A DNA stretch of 64,000 nucleotides from NCBI GenBank assembly GCA_026391525.1, contig JAPLEF010000146.1:28349-92348 (forward strand), written 5' to 3'. A model generated the notes under the pieces. The model had not been told where the DNA came from, did not search any database, and worked only from the letters and a program-made list of their open reading frames with translations. Both the position numbers and the translations under genes were made by a program. Every line of letters begins with the position of its first letter. Within the stretch, counting starts at the first letter, position 1. The DNA is from Sphingobacteriales bacterium. Lineage in GTDB: Bacteria > Bacteroidota > Bacteroidia > Chitinophagales > Chitinophagaceae. Positions 52,678 through 62,225 of the stretch are shown piece by piece.

Positions 52678-53985
52678 TTATGCATTCACCCAGGCATCTC
52701 TCTCATCAGGGCTTAATTTCCAGGGTGCGAAGTTATTCTCAATATTACTGAACATGCCGTTCCATTCCTGCGGTGCATTGCTGTCTTCCATGATCAGGCT
52801 CCTGCGGAGTTCGATGATGATATCGAGTGGATTGATACTAACCGGACAAGCCTCCACACAGGCATTACAGGTGGTGCAGGCACGTAGTTCTTCCACTGTA
52901 ATGTAATCGTTCAGTAGCGTCTTGCCGTCGCCGTTAAAGCTGCCGCCTTTGGGAATCTGACGGCCTACTTCTTCCAGCCGGTCGCGGGTATCCATCATGA
53001 TCTTACGAGGGGAAAGCAACTTTCCGGTTAAATTAGCCGGACAGGAAGCGGAACATCGTCCACATTCGGTGCAGCTATAGGCATCTAATAAGCTCTTCCA
53101 ACTCAAATCCATCACATCCTTTGCACCAAACTTCATCGGTTGCGCTTCACCGGTAGGTGCCAGTTCAGGATGCATCATATATTTCACTTCGTTCTGAACA
53201 GAAGGCATATTGTGCAATTGCCCTGCCGGTTGCAAACGCGCATAATATGCATTCGGGAAGGCCAGCATGATATGCAAATGCTTACTGTAGGGCAGATAAT
53301 TTAAAAAGGCAAAGATGCCGATGATATGCAGCCACCAACAGGTACGTTCGATAATGATCAGTGTAGATTGCGTCATCCCCGAAAAAAGCGGTGCTATCAT
53401 TCCTGAAAATATAAAATTTCCGGTATCGTGGTAATGTGCCGATCCCTGCAGTTGCAAAGCCCGGTCGGTAGCGTTCATAGTAAGGAATAAACTCATCAGG
53501 ATGATTTCCACAATCAATATATAATTGGCATCGGAACGGGGCCATCCGTTGAGATCTTTACTGATAAATCTTTTTAGCTTGATGATATTGCGGCGACAAA
53601 GAAAAACCACACAAACGGCAATCACGCCTATGGCAAGAATCTCAAAGAAATTGATGAGGAAGGTATAAAAACCACCCAGTGAAGAAAGGAAAAGGCGGTG
53701 CGTACCAAGCAGTCCATCTAACACAATCTCCAGCACTTCAATATTGATGATGATAAAACCCGCATAAATGATGAAATGCATTACAGCTACCAACGGATTG
53801 GCAAACATCTTGCGTTGCCCTAATGCCAAAAGCATCAGGTTCTTCCAACGGGCCGAAGGGTTATCGCTGAGGTCTTCTTGCCGTCCCAGAAAAATATTGC
53901 GCCTGATCTTTGCCGCTTTTCCTGCAAATAACCATACCGCCAAACCGCTCAGCAGTAGGAAGGCTGCCTGTTGTAGATACTGCAT
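52678..53985 (-). CDS. Membrane Fe-S oxidoreductase (NarI-like plus 4Fe-4S dicluster)
   Basis: The 435-residue protein has five or six membrane helices in residues 1-240 (AAFLLLSGLAVWLFAGKAA, AVMHFIIYAGFIIINIEVLEI) and, after these, a dicluster ferredoxin part: CTECGRCSASCPANLTG and CTTCNACVEACPVSINPLD, eight cysteines for two [4Fe-4S] clusters. The layout matches respiratory Fe-S proteins that pass electrons between quinone and a CCG subunit. The expected CCG partner (45.2-46.0 kb) is separate here. Substrate unknown. Confidence 0.92.
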   Translation of the reverse strand: MQYLQQAAFLLLSGLAVWLFAGKAAKIRRNIFLGRQEDLSDNPSARWKNLMLLALGQRKMFANPLVAVMHFIIYAGFIIINIEVLEIVLDGLLGTHRLFLSSLGGFYTFLINFFEILAIGVIAVCVVFLCRRNIIKLKRFISKDLNGWPRSDANYILIVEIILMSLFLTMNATDRALQLQGSAHYHDTGNFIFSGMIAPLFSGMTQSTLIIIERTCWWLHIIGIFAFLNYLPYSKHLHIMLAFPNAYYARLQPAGQLHNMPSVQNEVKYMMHPELAPTGEAQPMKFGAKDVMDLSWKSLLDAYSCTECGRCSASCPANLTGKLLSPRKIMMDTRDRLEEVGRQIPKGGSFNGDGKTLLNDYITVEELRACTTCNACVEACPVSINPLDIIIELRRSLIMEDSNAPQEWNGMFSNIENNFAPWKLSPDERDAWVNA

Positions 53986-54070
53986 ATCAGTGGATTGTTA
54001 ACACTAAGGTAAAGGTTTTGCCTCTTCCTATTGAATAATTTCAGAACTTTCCGTTTCAAAAAAGCCCTAC

Positions 54071-54556
54071 ATGATACTCAACAAAGATACGGCCGGAAAG
54101 AAGTTGCGCAGGATGGCCATGGAAGTTGCGGAAAGAAATTTTGATAAACCCGAACTCATCATCATCGGTATCCGCGAAAACGGCATCTTTATTGCGGAAC
54201 GAATTGCCAGTCATTTGAAAGACCTTTTTCCGGGCAAGGTTCAGCTGCTCAATCTGTGGATGGATAAAAAACATCCGGTAGAAATTCGCCTCAGCGAAGC
54301 CATCAACTTCAACAACAAATGTATTTTACTTGTGGATGATGTGGCGAACAGTGGACGAACACTTTTATACGCCCTGAAGCCATTGCTGGATGCGCATCCT
54401 GCACAGATAGAAACCCTGGTTCTGGTAGAACGTACCTACAAAAAATTTCCGGTGAGCGCCGATTACGTAGGGCTATCGGTTTCAACTACCAGTATGGAAA
54501 ATATTGTAGTATCGGTAGAAAACGGCGATGTAACTGGTGCTTATCTGGCTGTTTAA
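54071..54556 (+). CDS. Phosphoribosyltransferase-family protein (PyrR-like)
   Basis: The 161-residue cytosolic protein has the PRPP-binding motif CILLVDDVANSGRTLLYALKP and an N-terminal IIIGIRENGIFIAERIASHL. This resembles PyrR, the pyrimidine regulator and uracil phosphoribosyltransferase. PyrR-type RNA binding cannot be judged by eye, and no pyr gene is near, so it may be a stand-alone enzyme. It shares TTAA with the convergent DUF2279 gene (4-nt overlap of stop codons). Confidence 0.87.
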   Translation: MILNKDTAGKKLRRMAMEVAERNFDKPELIIIGIRENGIFIAERIASHLKDLFPGKVQLLNLWMDKKHPVEIRLSEAINFNNKCILLVDDVANSGRTLLYALKPLLDAHPAQIETLVLVERTYKKFPVSADYVGLSVSTTSMENIVVSVENGDVTGAYLAV

Positions 54557-55608
54557 AAATGGATCCAATTCCAGGAGAGTTTTCCTCTGGATAATTCCAG
54601 CGAAGGACTGGGAAATTTTAAAGAATTCAATACAAACAACGCAAAGCGAATCCCTTTTTTTCGGGTTTTAATTTTGGTGAGATCAATATCCGGTGCCAGG
54701 TACCATTGCCGGTAACGGGGGATATCGGTTCGGTTGAAAACAACATTGCCGGTTTCATCAGTATCGGTATTGTCTCTTGCCCCAAACATGCCTTCTGAAC
54801 CATAGCCGATAGATACCTGTAGCCATTCCGGCCATCTCGAATTAGGGAAAAAGGGTTTGATGCTGGTGCTCATCCAGTAGGTTTGTCCGTTGTAATCTTT
54901 TAAATACCTTTCGATGCTGCTGTTACCGAAAAGATCATCACTCCTTTGGTTGAGGCTTTCATCATCATAACGCTTACGGTGAAACGAGGTTTTGAGTTGC
55001 ACCCTTTGTTCATCCCAGGCAAGTTCCTGTGAAATGAGTGCTGCACTTCCAAGAATATTCGCTCCCATATCGCCCCAGCTCCAGCCCCATTCGGTACTGA
55101 ACCCATCGAGCACTTCTATAACTGTTTGAAACAGAACACCGCTAAGGCCGCCATACCAGATCCTTTTCTTCCTTTCGATGCCGCTGTAACGCCAGAGTTC
55201 CATGCTGAACTTGCCCATCGTGTAAGCACTATACACATGGCCTACCTTATCTACCTGGTTCCATTCGTGCCAATCGTTAAACGTATGGAATTTACCCTGC
55301 GGATAATCTTTGTACCAGGCGCTGTATAAACCCAGCATACTACCGCCATAAAGGGCCACATGTGCGATGGCAACTGTATTTACTTTTTTTCTATCATAGG
55401 GAAGTTGAACCTGATTTAACGGAGGTAACCATGTTTTAACAGTAGGTTTGCTGGTATCAGGTAAAAAGGGAGTAGCATAAATTGGAGCTGTAAAATGCAA
55501 CAGAAATACCATAAACAGCAGGATCAGATGCTTACAGTAATGCAAAACCGGCGCAACATTATTTTTGCGTATTACCGGTGATGAAAAAGCTGGTTTTGTG
55601 AAGTGCAT
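54553..55608 (-). CDS. DUF2279/YfiM-family envelope protein
   Basis: The start used is the ATG at 55608 (MHFTKPAFSS); the track's first residues begin at a TTG. The 351-residue protein has an N-terminal hydrophobic signal (LILLFMVFLLHFTAPIYA), then the DUF2279 core KVNTVAIAHVALYGGSMLGLYSAWY, FHTFNDWHEWNQVDKVGHVYSAYTMGK and GVLFQTVIEVLDGFSTEWGWSWGDMGANILGSA, seen in parts. The function is unknown; the family is found in the envelope of Bacteroidota. The last residues are aromatic-rich and strand-like. Confidence 0.87.
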   Translation of the reverse strand: MHFTKPAFSSPVIRKNNVAPVLHYCKHLILLFMVFLLHFTAPIYATPFLPDTSKPTVKTWLPPLNQVQLPYDRKKVNTVAIAHVALYGGSMLGLYSAWYKDYPQGKFHTFNDWHEWNQVDKVGHVYSAYTMGKFSMELWRYSGIERKKRIWYGGLSGVLFQTVIEVLDGFSTEWGWSWGDMGANILGSAALISQELAWDEQRVQLKTSFHRKRYDDESLNQRSDDLFGNSSIERYLKDYNGQTYWMSTSIKPFFPNSRWPEWLQVSIGYGSEGMFGARDNTDTDETGNVVFNRTDIPRYRQWYLAPDIDLTKIKTRKKGIRFALFVLNSLKFPSPSLELSRGKLSWNWIHF

Positions 55609-55653
55609 CAAAAACAAAATTAAACCTTAACCGGGTTATTGCCCAACGAATAA

Positions 55654-55661
55654 TATATTTG
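55654..55661 (+). promoter_or_regulatory. Candidate -7 box TATATTTG
   Basis: TATATTTG matches TAnnTTTG and lies 22 nt upstream of the phospho-sugar mutase ATG (55684), a usual distance for a leader. A TTG occurs at 55639-55641, closer than the normal -33 spacing. Confidence 0.5.
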
Positions 55662-55683
55662 TGCAGCTTAAAAAAATCAGTAT

Positions 55684-57408
55684 ATGAACGAGCAGATACA
55701 GGCAAAAATCAACCAATGGCTCATCGGGCCTTATGATGAAGCTACCAAAGAAGGCATCAGACACCTACAGGAAACACAACCCAATGAGCTTTTGGATGCC
55801 TTCTACCGTAATCTTGAATTCGGTACCGGCGGACTTAGAGGGATCATGGGCATAGGTACCAATCGTATGAACCGTTATACCGTAGGGATGGCCACACAGG
55901 GCTATGCCAATTACCTGAAACAATCCTTTGAAGGAACCATAACTGTAGCTATTGCACACGATTCGCGTAACCATAGCCGTGAGTTTGCCGAAATCACCGC
56001 CAATGTATTTGCTGCAAACGGCATCGGGGTATATCTTTTTGAAAGTTTACGGCCGACACCTGAATTGAGTTTTGCCATCCGCCATTTTAAATGCAAGGGC
56101 GGGGTGGTATGCACGGCCAGCCATAATCCCAAAGAATACAATGGCTACAAAGCTTATTGGGATGATGGTGCACAATTGGTACCTCCTCATGATAATAATG
56201 TAATACGGGAAGTGGAAAAAATAGCCGGTGTGGATGAGGTTAAATGGTCGGGTGGTGAAAGCAAGATCACCATTATCGGAAAAGAAGTTGATGAGGTTTA
56301 TCTCGAAATGCTGCAAGGTTTAAGTGTATATCCGGAAGTATGTAGGTTGCAGCACGATCTTAAAATAGTATATACGCCTATACATGGTTCTGGCATCATG
56401 TTGGTGCCACAGGCGTTGGAACGTTTCGGGTTTACGAACGTGCATGTGGTTCAGGCGCAGGCGGTACCTGATGGCAATTTCCCCACTGTGGCTTATCCCA
56501 ATCCGGAAGAAAGGGAAACCATGCAGTTGGGATTAGAGCAGGCAAAAGCTTTAGGTGCTGATATTTTGCTGGGTACCGATCCGGATGCCGACAGGGTTGG
56601 TATTGGAGTACGAAATGATGAAGGGGAATGGGTCTTAATGAATGGCAACCAAACAGCTCTGCTCGCATTTAATTACATGATTGAAGCCCGCAAAGCGAAA
56701 GGAATTGCAAGGGCTAATGATATGGTGGTGAAAACCATCGTTACCACCGATATGATAGATGCCATTGCCAAAGCAAACGGGGTGAACTGTTACAATGTAC
56801 TCACCGGGTTTAAATGGATTGCAGCGCTGATCAATGAAAAGGAAAGCACAGAAAATTATATCATAGGAGGAGAAGAGAGTTTTGGGTTGATGATAGGCAG
56901 CAAGGTACGCGATAAGGATGCGGTGAGTGCAGTGGCGATACTTTGTGAGATGGCCGCTTACGAAAAAAAACAGGGCCGTTCGCTCTACGCCAAATTGCTT
57001 GACCTATATGTGAAATATGGATGTTACAAAGAAGATTTGATCAGCATCACCAAGAAGGGCATGAACGGTGCTGCAGAGATACAAACCATGATGGATACTT
57101 TTCGCAGTAATCCTCCGGCAACATTGGATGGCACTGCAGTGGTGCAAATGCTGGATTATGAAAGCGGTATTGGTAAACATTTACCCGATGGCGGCACATG
57201 GAAAATAGAATTACCCAAGAGCAATGTGCTGCAATTTATACTGGCAGATGGCAGTAAGATTTCTGCTCGACCCAGTGGTACAGAACCCAAGATAAAATTT
57301 TATTTCAGTGTGAACACGGCATTGTCTTCAGCCGATGCATTCCACTCAACCGAAAAGGCTTTGGATGAAAAGATCAAAAGAATTGCGATAGAAATGGGAT
57401 TGAAATAG
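55684..57408 (+). CDS. Phospho-sugar mutase (phosphoglucomutase/phosphomannomutase)
   Basis: The enzyme moves a phosphate between C1 and C6 of a hexose phosphate. The 574-residue size matches the PgcA-like large bacterial group. Key motifs: active-site Ser loop VVCTASHNPKEYNGYKAYW, Mg2+ motif LLGTDPDADRVGIGV, sugar loop GGEESFGLMIGSKVRDKDAV, and phosphate loop ISARPSGTEPKIKFYF. It links the galactose pathway product glucose-1-phosphate to glycolysis, but is not in that locus. Confidence 0.95.
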   Translation: MNEQIQAKINQWLIGPYDEATKEGIRHLQETQPNELLDAFYRNLEFGTGGLRGIMGIGTNRMNRYTVGMATQGYANYLKQSFEGTITVAIAHDSRNHSREFAEITANVFAANGIGVYLFESLRPTPELSFAIRHFKCKGGVVCTASHNPKEYNGYKAYWDDGAQLVPPHDNNVIREVEKIAGVDEVKWSGGESKITIIGKEVDEVYLEMLQGLSVYPEVCRLQHDLKIVYTPIHGSGIMLVPQALERFGFTNVHVVQAQAVPDGNFPTVAYPNPEERETMQLGLEQAKALGADILLGTDPDADRVGIGVRNDEGEWVLMNGNQTALLAFNYMIEARKAKGIARANDMVVKTIVTTDMIDAIAKANGVNCYNVLTGFKWIAALINEKESTENYIIGGEESFGLMIGSKVRDKDAVSAVAILCEMAAYEKKQGRSLYAKLLDLYVKYGCYKEDLISITKKGMNGAAEIQTMMDTFRSNPPATLDGTAVVQMLDYESGIGKHLPDGGTWKIELPKSNVLQFILADGSKISARPSGTEPKIKFYFSVNTALSSADAFHSTEKALDEKIKRIAIEMGLK

Positions 57409-57456
57409 CTTATTCATTTTTTCTTTGCCGGAAGTTTTTTAACTTGCCGTACAACT

Positions 57457-58128
57457 ATGAGTAAATCAAGAAGGAATTATGAAGACAGCTACCGTCATAA
57501 GGGATTGCGTAAGCAACTGATGGATATCATCCGCGAGAAAGGGATCAGCGATGAAGCGGTACTTGCTGCCATGAATAATGTGCCCCGTCATTTTTTTCTG
57601 GATACAGCGATGGATAATATCGCCTACGAAGACCGTGCCTTTCCGATTGCAGAGGGGCAAACCATTTCACAACCATATACAGTGGCTTATCAAACCGAAT
57701 TGCTGCAATTGAAGCCTCACGATAAAGTGCTGGAGATCGGAACCGGAAGCATGTACCAGGCTTCGGTGCTGGCAGAAATGGGAGCAAGAGTATATACCAT
57801 TGAAAGACAGAAAGTGCTTTTCGATAAAACAAAAGATTATTTTTTTAAACAAAAATATCCGCACCTGAAATTCTTCTATGGCGATGGTTATCTGGGATTG
57901 CCCACTTTTGCACCATTCGACAAGATTTTGATCACTGCTGCTGCACCTTACATTCCATCTCAGTTGGTAGACCAATTGAAAGTTGGCGGTAAGATGGTTG
58001 TTCCGTTAGACGAAGACGATCAGCAACGTATGCTCCGCATTACACGCAATGCAGATGGAACGATTGCAGAAGAGGCTTTTAGCAGGTTTTCATTCGTGCC
58101 GATGCTTACCGGGAAAAACGGCAATTGA
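57457..58128 (+). CDS. pcm: Protein-L-isoaspartate O-methyltransferase
   Basis: The 223-residue repair enzyme methylates L-isoaspartyl residues in damaged proteins with SAM. It has the family motif AEGQTISQPYTVAYQTELLQL, motif I VLEIGTGSMYQASVLAEMGA, and FDKILITAAAPYIPSQLVDQL. Motif I has Met where Gly is normal (GTGSGYQ to GTGSMYQ). It starts 49 bp after the sugar mutase on the same strand. Confidence 0.92.
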   Translation: MSKSRRNYEDSYRHKGLRKQLMDIIREKGISDEAVLAAMNNVPRHFFLDTAMDNIAYEDRAFPIAEGQTISQPYTVAYQTELLQLKPHDKVLEIGTGSMYQASVLAEMGARVYTIERQKVLFDKTKDYFFKQKYPHLKFFYGDGYLGLPTFAPFDKILITAAAPYIPSQLVDQLKVGGKMVVPLDEDDQQRMLRITRNADGTIAEEAFSRFSFVPMLTGKNGN

Positions 58129-58197
58129 TTTATTTATGCTTTATGCGCATCAATATTAAGAGATAAATTAAATCTTCACCGAACATATCATCTGTCT

Positions 58198-58500
58198 ATG
58201 CGCCTGTTTTCAAAATTCGTATTCCTTTGTAACTGCTGTTTTCTGATAGCGATGATACTGCGTTGGGTGGAAATGTTGAAGCGCAGCAAAGGCAATTTCA
58301 GTGGTGCCATCCCTTTTCAGCCCCTTGAAAGCACTTTAGTGGTGCTTGGATACAGCGCCATCCTGTTCAATCTTATTTTTTGTTTATGGATGATTATTCG
58401 CTTCCTTACCAAATCCGGTACTGCACTACCCAAATGGATGCTTTGGTTTAATTTGCTGTTGTTGCCCGCCCAGGTAACCTTTTTCTTTTTCATGCGTTAA
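58198..58500 (+). CDS. Small conserved membrane protein
   Basis: The 100-residue protein has three hydrophobic helices (FVFLCNCCFLIAMIL, STLVVLGYSAILFNLIFCLWMI, WMLWFNLLLLPAQVTFFFFM) and a short charged loop VEMLKRSKGNF. No family is recognised. It ends 8 bp before the YhhQ-type transporter gene and is probably part of that transcript. Confidence 0.68.
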   Translation: MRLFSKFVFLCNCCFLIAMILRWVEMLKRSKGNFSGAIPFQPLESTLVVLGYSAILFNLIFCLWMIIRFLTKSGTALPKWMLWFNLLLLPAQVTFFFFMR

Positions 58501-58508
58501 TTGAAGTT

Positions 58509-59318
58509 ATGATCCATAATATTTTACAAAGCAAGGGCACGCGATTATTCATTGTACTTGCCGGTTTTTTCATCTCAAATGCATTGGTAGCGGAAGTGAT
58601 CGGTGTAAAGATATTTTCCCTGGAAGATACCCTTGGCATTCCCCGTGCAGCCATTCCTATTTTTGGTTCTCCTTTCAGCTTTCACTTAACTGCGGGGGTA
58701 TTGCTATGGCCGGTTGTTTTTATCATGACGGATATCATCAATGAATATTATGGTCCGCGTGGAGTGAAATTCCTTTCTTACCTCGCCATGGGTTTAATCG
58801 CCTTTTCTTTTCTGGCTTACCAGGCGGCGATAGCATTGTCGCCTTCTGAATATTTTAGCATAGGCCATGGTATAGAGCGGGCGAATGATGCCTTTGGCGG
58901 GATATTCGGACAAGGTTTATGGATTATCATAGGATCAATTGTGGCTTTTTGGATCGGACAGCTACTGGATGTGCTGGTTTTTCACCGGATCAAAAAGCAC
59001 ACCGGCGAAAAGCATATCTGGTTGCGGGCAACGGGTTCTACCCTGGTTTCGCAACTAGTAGATAGTTTTGTGGTATTGTTCATCGCTTTTTATGTAGGCA
59101 AACGCATTCAAACCGATCAAGGTACAGCATGGAGTATGCACCAGGTTATGGTAACAGGCATGGGAAACTATATCTACAAATTCATTGTTGCCTTATTGAT
59201 GACGCCTGTGATTTATTTAGTGCATAATCTCATCGAAAAATACCTAGGCAAATCCACAGCCGCTGAAATGAAAAAAGCAGCGATGTACAACACAGAACCC
59301 TTACCTGCTGCCAGTTGA
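58509..59318 (+). CDS. Queuosine-precursor transporter (YhhQ/VUT family)
   Basis: The 269-residue inner-membrane protein has about six helices and the family motif IFSLEDTLGIPRAAIPIF-like start, LLWPVVFIMTDIINEYYGPRGVKFLSYLAM, RATGSTLVSQLVDSFVVLFIAFY and GNYIYKFIVALLMTPVIYLVHNL, shown in parts. YhhQ-type proteins import preQ0/preQ1 for queuosine tRNA modification. The family assignment is firm; the substrate is by similarity. Confidence 0.92.
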   Translation: MIHNILQSKGTRLFIVLAGFFISNALVAEVIGVKIFSLEDTLGIPRAAIPIFGSPFSFHLTAGVLLWPVVFIMTDIINEYYGPRGVKFLSYLAMGLIAFSFLAYQAAIALSPSEYFSIGHGIERANDAFGGIFGQGLWIIIGSIVAFWIGQLLDVLVFHRIKKHTGEKHIWLRATGSTLVSQLVDSFVVLFIAFYVGKRIQTDQGTAWSMHQVMVTGMGNYIYKFIVALLMTPVIYLVHNLIEKYLGKSTAAEMKKAAMYNTEPLPAAS

Positions 59319-59365
59319 GATCTCTTTCACAGTGCCAACTGAAACTGATGTAACTTTAAGTATTC

Positions 59366-61216
59366 ATGTGGAGCATTCAAAACATCCCAATATTTTTTTC
59401 ATTCCTGCCCAGGCTTTTCAGCATATGTGTTGTTATAGTTGTTTCCAGTATTTTAGCTTGTGCTCAAGCTCCGGAAGATAATGATACTTTCTTTCTGGCC
59501 AAGAAGAAAGGCCTTATTGGGAAGTTCGGTAAAAGCCTTACGAAAAGCCCGGTTACCGAACCTGTAAAGCTGATCAATCCCTTTCTCCGGTATCAGGGTA
59601 AAATCATCCGTTCTATAGAAGTTTCTACTCTCGGGTTCAATGAAAATATCAACGATACTTCTATTTCAAAAACCAGTTATTGGATTAATCTTGCCAATAA
59701 ATTCCATCGCAATACCCGTTCACAGATTGTTCGGAATAATCTGTTTTTCCGTACAGGAGAATCATTCCTGCCCTTATTGGTAGCGGATAATGAGAGATAT
59801 CTGCGGGACCTTAGTTTCTTGCAGGATGCCCGCATTTTTGTTACCGATGATTCACCCCTTTCAGATTCAGTAGATGTGCTGGTACTGGTGAAGGATGTAT
59901 TTTCTATCGGAGGAAGATTCACGGCTTCATTACCCGACCGTTATTTTGTTGAAGTAAGAGATGACAACATCAATGGAAGCGGAACTGCCATTGCCACACA
60001 ATTGTATTACGATAACAACCGCAAGCCAAATGTAGGAACCGGGGCAAGATTGACCTCACGCAATATGGCGGGGAGTTTTATCGACTGGACGATCGGCTTC
60101 ACTACTTTTAACAATGGATACAACACAGGCAGGGCGGAAGAATTATCGTTTTATACCCGGGTTTCAAAACCTTTTGTATCTCGGTTCTCCAAATGGACAG
60201 GCGAATTTCTGTTAACCGTGAATGAGAACAACAATGTATATCTGTCGAAAGAGTTTTATTATAAAGAAAGGTACGCATACCATTTTATTGATTTATGGGC
60301 AGGGTATAACCTTGGATATAAAAAAGCCCAGAAGGCAACTAACGAGAATGCCTACAGGCAGTTTGTAGCCGTAAGAGGTTTTTACAACAATTTCACCGAA
60401 TTGCCGATTGCTTATGCCGATCGAAAAACGGATACTTTTGCGAATTTGAACGGAGGGTTATTTTCGTACACTGTTTATAAACAAAATTATTACCGTTCGA
60501 AATTTATTTATGGTTTTGGCCGGAATGAAGATGCACCTGTTGGGGCTAGTGGTACATTAATAGGTGGCTGGGCCAATACCCAAAATCGAAAAAGGTTTTA
60601 TGGGGGGTTAGAACTTGCCGGAAGTATTTTAACTGAAAAAGGGTATTTTAATGCTTTCGCTTTTAAACTTGGAGCTTTCAACTACCAACAGTATTTTGAA
60701 GACATCAGCTTATTACTGAGTACCAATCATTTCTCAAGGCTTAGAAAGCTGGGAAGCATGTGGCTGAACCGTAATTTTCTAAATTTTTCGTTTACCCGCA
60801 TCTACAACAAAACCTATCTTAGTCAACCCCTGGTGTTACAGAGCGAATTCGGGTTACCTGCTTTCAATGATATTAGTATTAGGGCAAACGTGCGGGCAGT
60901 AGCAAAGGCGGAAACTGTATTCTTTAATATGCAAAAATTTCTGGGGTTCCGTTTCGCACCATTTGCCTTTACGGAATTTGCTTTATTAAAAGAAATCGAT
61001 CAGCCTACTTCCAAATCGAACGGTTATACAGCCATTGGTGGTGGCATAAGAACCAGGAATGAGAACCTTGTTTTTGGAACCATTGAATTGAAGGGCTATT
61101 ATTTTCCCAGAACAATAGGAGATATGAAAAATTACCGTATCGAACTAAGTTCAAAACTTCAGTTCAAGTTCAACAGCAGTTTTGTAAACAAACCAGATTT
61201 TGTGAGGTATAATTGA
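59366..61216 (+). CDS. Outer-membrane POTRA/beta-barrel-like protein
   Basis: The 616-residue protein has a signal peptide (ICVVIVVSSILACAQ; the Cys could also be lipidated). Residues about 75-165 resemble a POTRA domain (KIIRSIEVSTLGFN, IVRNNLFFRTGESFLPLLVADNERYLRDLSFLQDARIFV). The rest is a long run of alternating strands with a barrel look (FVAVRGFYNNFTELPIAYADRKTD, RKRFYGGLELAGSILTEKG). It is therefore probably an Omp85-like assembly or transport protein, but the BamA/TamA loop motif (R-G-F/Y) was not identified. It stands alone between two other transcripts. Confidence 0.75.
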   Translation: MWSIQNIPIFFSFLPRLFSICVVIVVSSILACAQAPEDNDTFFLAKKKGLIGKFGKSLTKSPVTEPVKLINPFLRYQGKIIRSIEVSTLGFNENINDTSISKTSYWINLANKFHRNTRSQIVRNNLFFRTGESFLPLLVADNERYLRDLSFLQDARIFVTDDSPLSDSVDVLVLVKDVFSIGGRFTASLPDRYFVEVRDDNINGSGTAIATQLYYDNNRKPNVGTGARLTSRNMAGSFIDWTIGFTTFNNGYNTGRAEELSFYTRVSKPFVSRFSKWTGEFLLTVNENNNVYLSKEFYYKERYAYHFIDLWAGYNLGYKKAQKATNENAYRQFVAVRGFYNNFTELPIAYADRKTDTFANLNGGLFSYTVYKQNYYRSKFIYGFGRNEDAPVGASGTLIGGWANTQNRKRFYGGLELAGSILTEKGYFNAFAFKLGAFNYQQYFEDISLLLSTNHFSRLRKLGSMWLNRNFLNFSFTRIYNKTYLSQPLVLQSEFGLPAFNDISIRANVRAVAKAETVFFNMQKFLGFRFAPFAFTEFALLKEIDQPTSKSNGYTAIGGGIRTRNENLVFGTIELKGYYFPRTIGDMKNYRIELSSKLQFKFNSSFVNKPDFVRYN

Positions 61217-61353
61217 GAAGGTCTGCATACATTACATCATATAAATAAGTTTTTCTTATGAAGGGTTAATAAATAGTTATAGATTAGCATTGCATCATAC
61301 ATCACGGCAAAACTTTTTTCGCATCTTTATGTTTAATCATCAAAACCATATAC

Positions 61354-62193
61354 ATGCAAAAACATAGCATAATTTCTTTTTTCAGTATCGTTTTGTTTTC
61401 AGCTTTATTATCATGCAACAGCGAAACCAAAAAGCCAACCCTTGCCGATCCTTCACCTGCAGCACCAGTGATCAAAACACAAACTCTTAATTATGCTCTG
61501 GATACGGTACAGATGAATGGTTTCATCGCCTACGACGAATCTTTCAAAACAAGAAGACCTGTGGTGTTGATCGTACATGAATGGTGGGGTTTAAACGATT
61601 ACGCACGTTTGAGAGCTAGCAAATTGGCAGAACTGGGTTATCTGGCTTTTGCCATCGACCTGTATGGTAATGGCACTACAGCTGATAACCCTGAACTTGC
61701 CGGAAAACTTGCTGGTCCCTTTTATCAGGATCCCGGCATGGCCAAAAAACGTTTTGATGCAGCTTTACAAACCATCCGTTTAAATGAGTTGGCCGATACC
61801 ACCAGGATAGCTGCCATCGGATATTGCTTTGGAGGAGCACAAGTAATCAATATGGCAAAACTGGGTGATCATTTAGCAGGAGTGGTAAGCTTTCACGGAA
61901 ACCTTAATGTAGTTCCCACTGATAAAGCCCTGCTGCACACACCGATCTTAGTTTGCCATGGTGCAGATGATAAATTTGTACCGGAAACCGAAGTGGCTAT
62001 ATTTAAAAAGCAAATGGATTCTATAGGAGCAAGCTATACTTTCAAGAGCTATGCGGGGGCAACACATGCATTCACTAATCCGGGTGCAACAGCGATGGGA
62101 CAAAAATTCAGCATTCCCATTGCTTACAATGCAGCTGCAGATTCGGCATCTTGGAACGATATGAAGACTTTCTTTGGAACGATTTTCAAATAA
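61354..62193 (+). CDS. Dienelactone hydrolase-family lipoprotein
   Basis: The 279-residue protein has the lipobox FSALLSC (Cys21). The alpha/beta hydrolase fold is marked by PVVLIVHEWWGLNDY, the nucleophile elbow GYCFGGAQ (Cys as in dienelactone hydrolases), the Asp region LVCHGADDKFVPETE and the His in GATHAFTNPGAT. The family cleaves lactones and esters; many are uncharacterised. The envelope location is unusual compared with cytosolic dienelactone hydrolases but common in Bacteroidota. Confidence 0.9.
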   Translation: MQKHSIISFFSIVLFSALLSCNSETKKPTLADPSPAAPVIKTQTLNYALDTVQMNGFIAYDESFKTRRPVVLIVHEWWGLNDYARLRASKLAELGYLAFAIDLYGNGTTADNPELAGKLAGPFYQDPGMAKKRFDAALQTIRLNELADTTRIAAIGYCFGGAQVINMAKLGDHLAGVVSFHGNLNVVPTDKALLHTPILVCHGADDKFVPETEVAIFKKQMDSIGASYTFKSYAGATHAFTNPGATAMGQKFSIPIAYNAAADSASWNDMKTFFGTIFK

Positions 62194-62225
62194 TTGTAAA
62201 AATATAGATTGTGTTAGTGAACATA

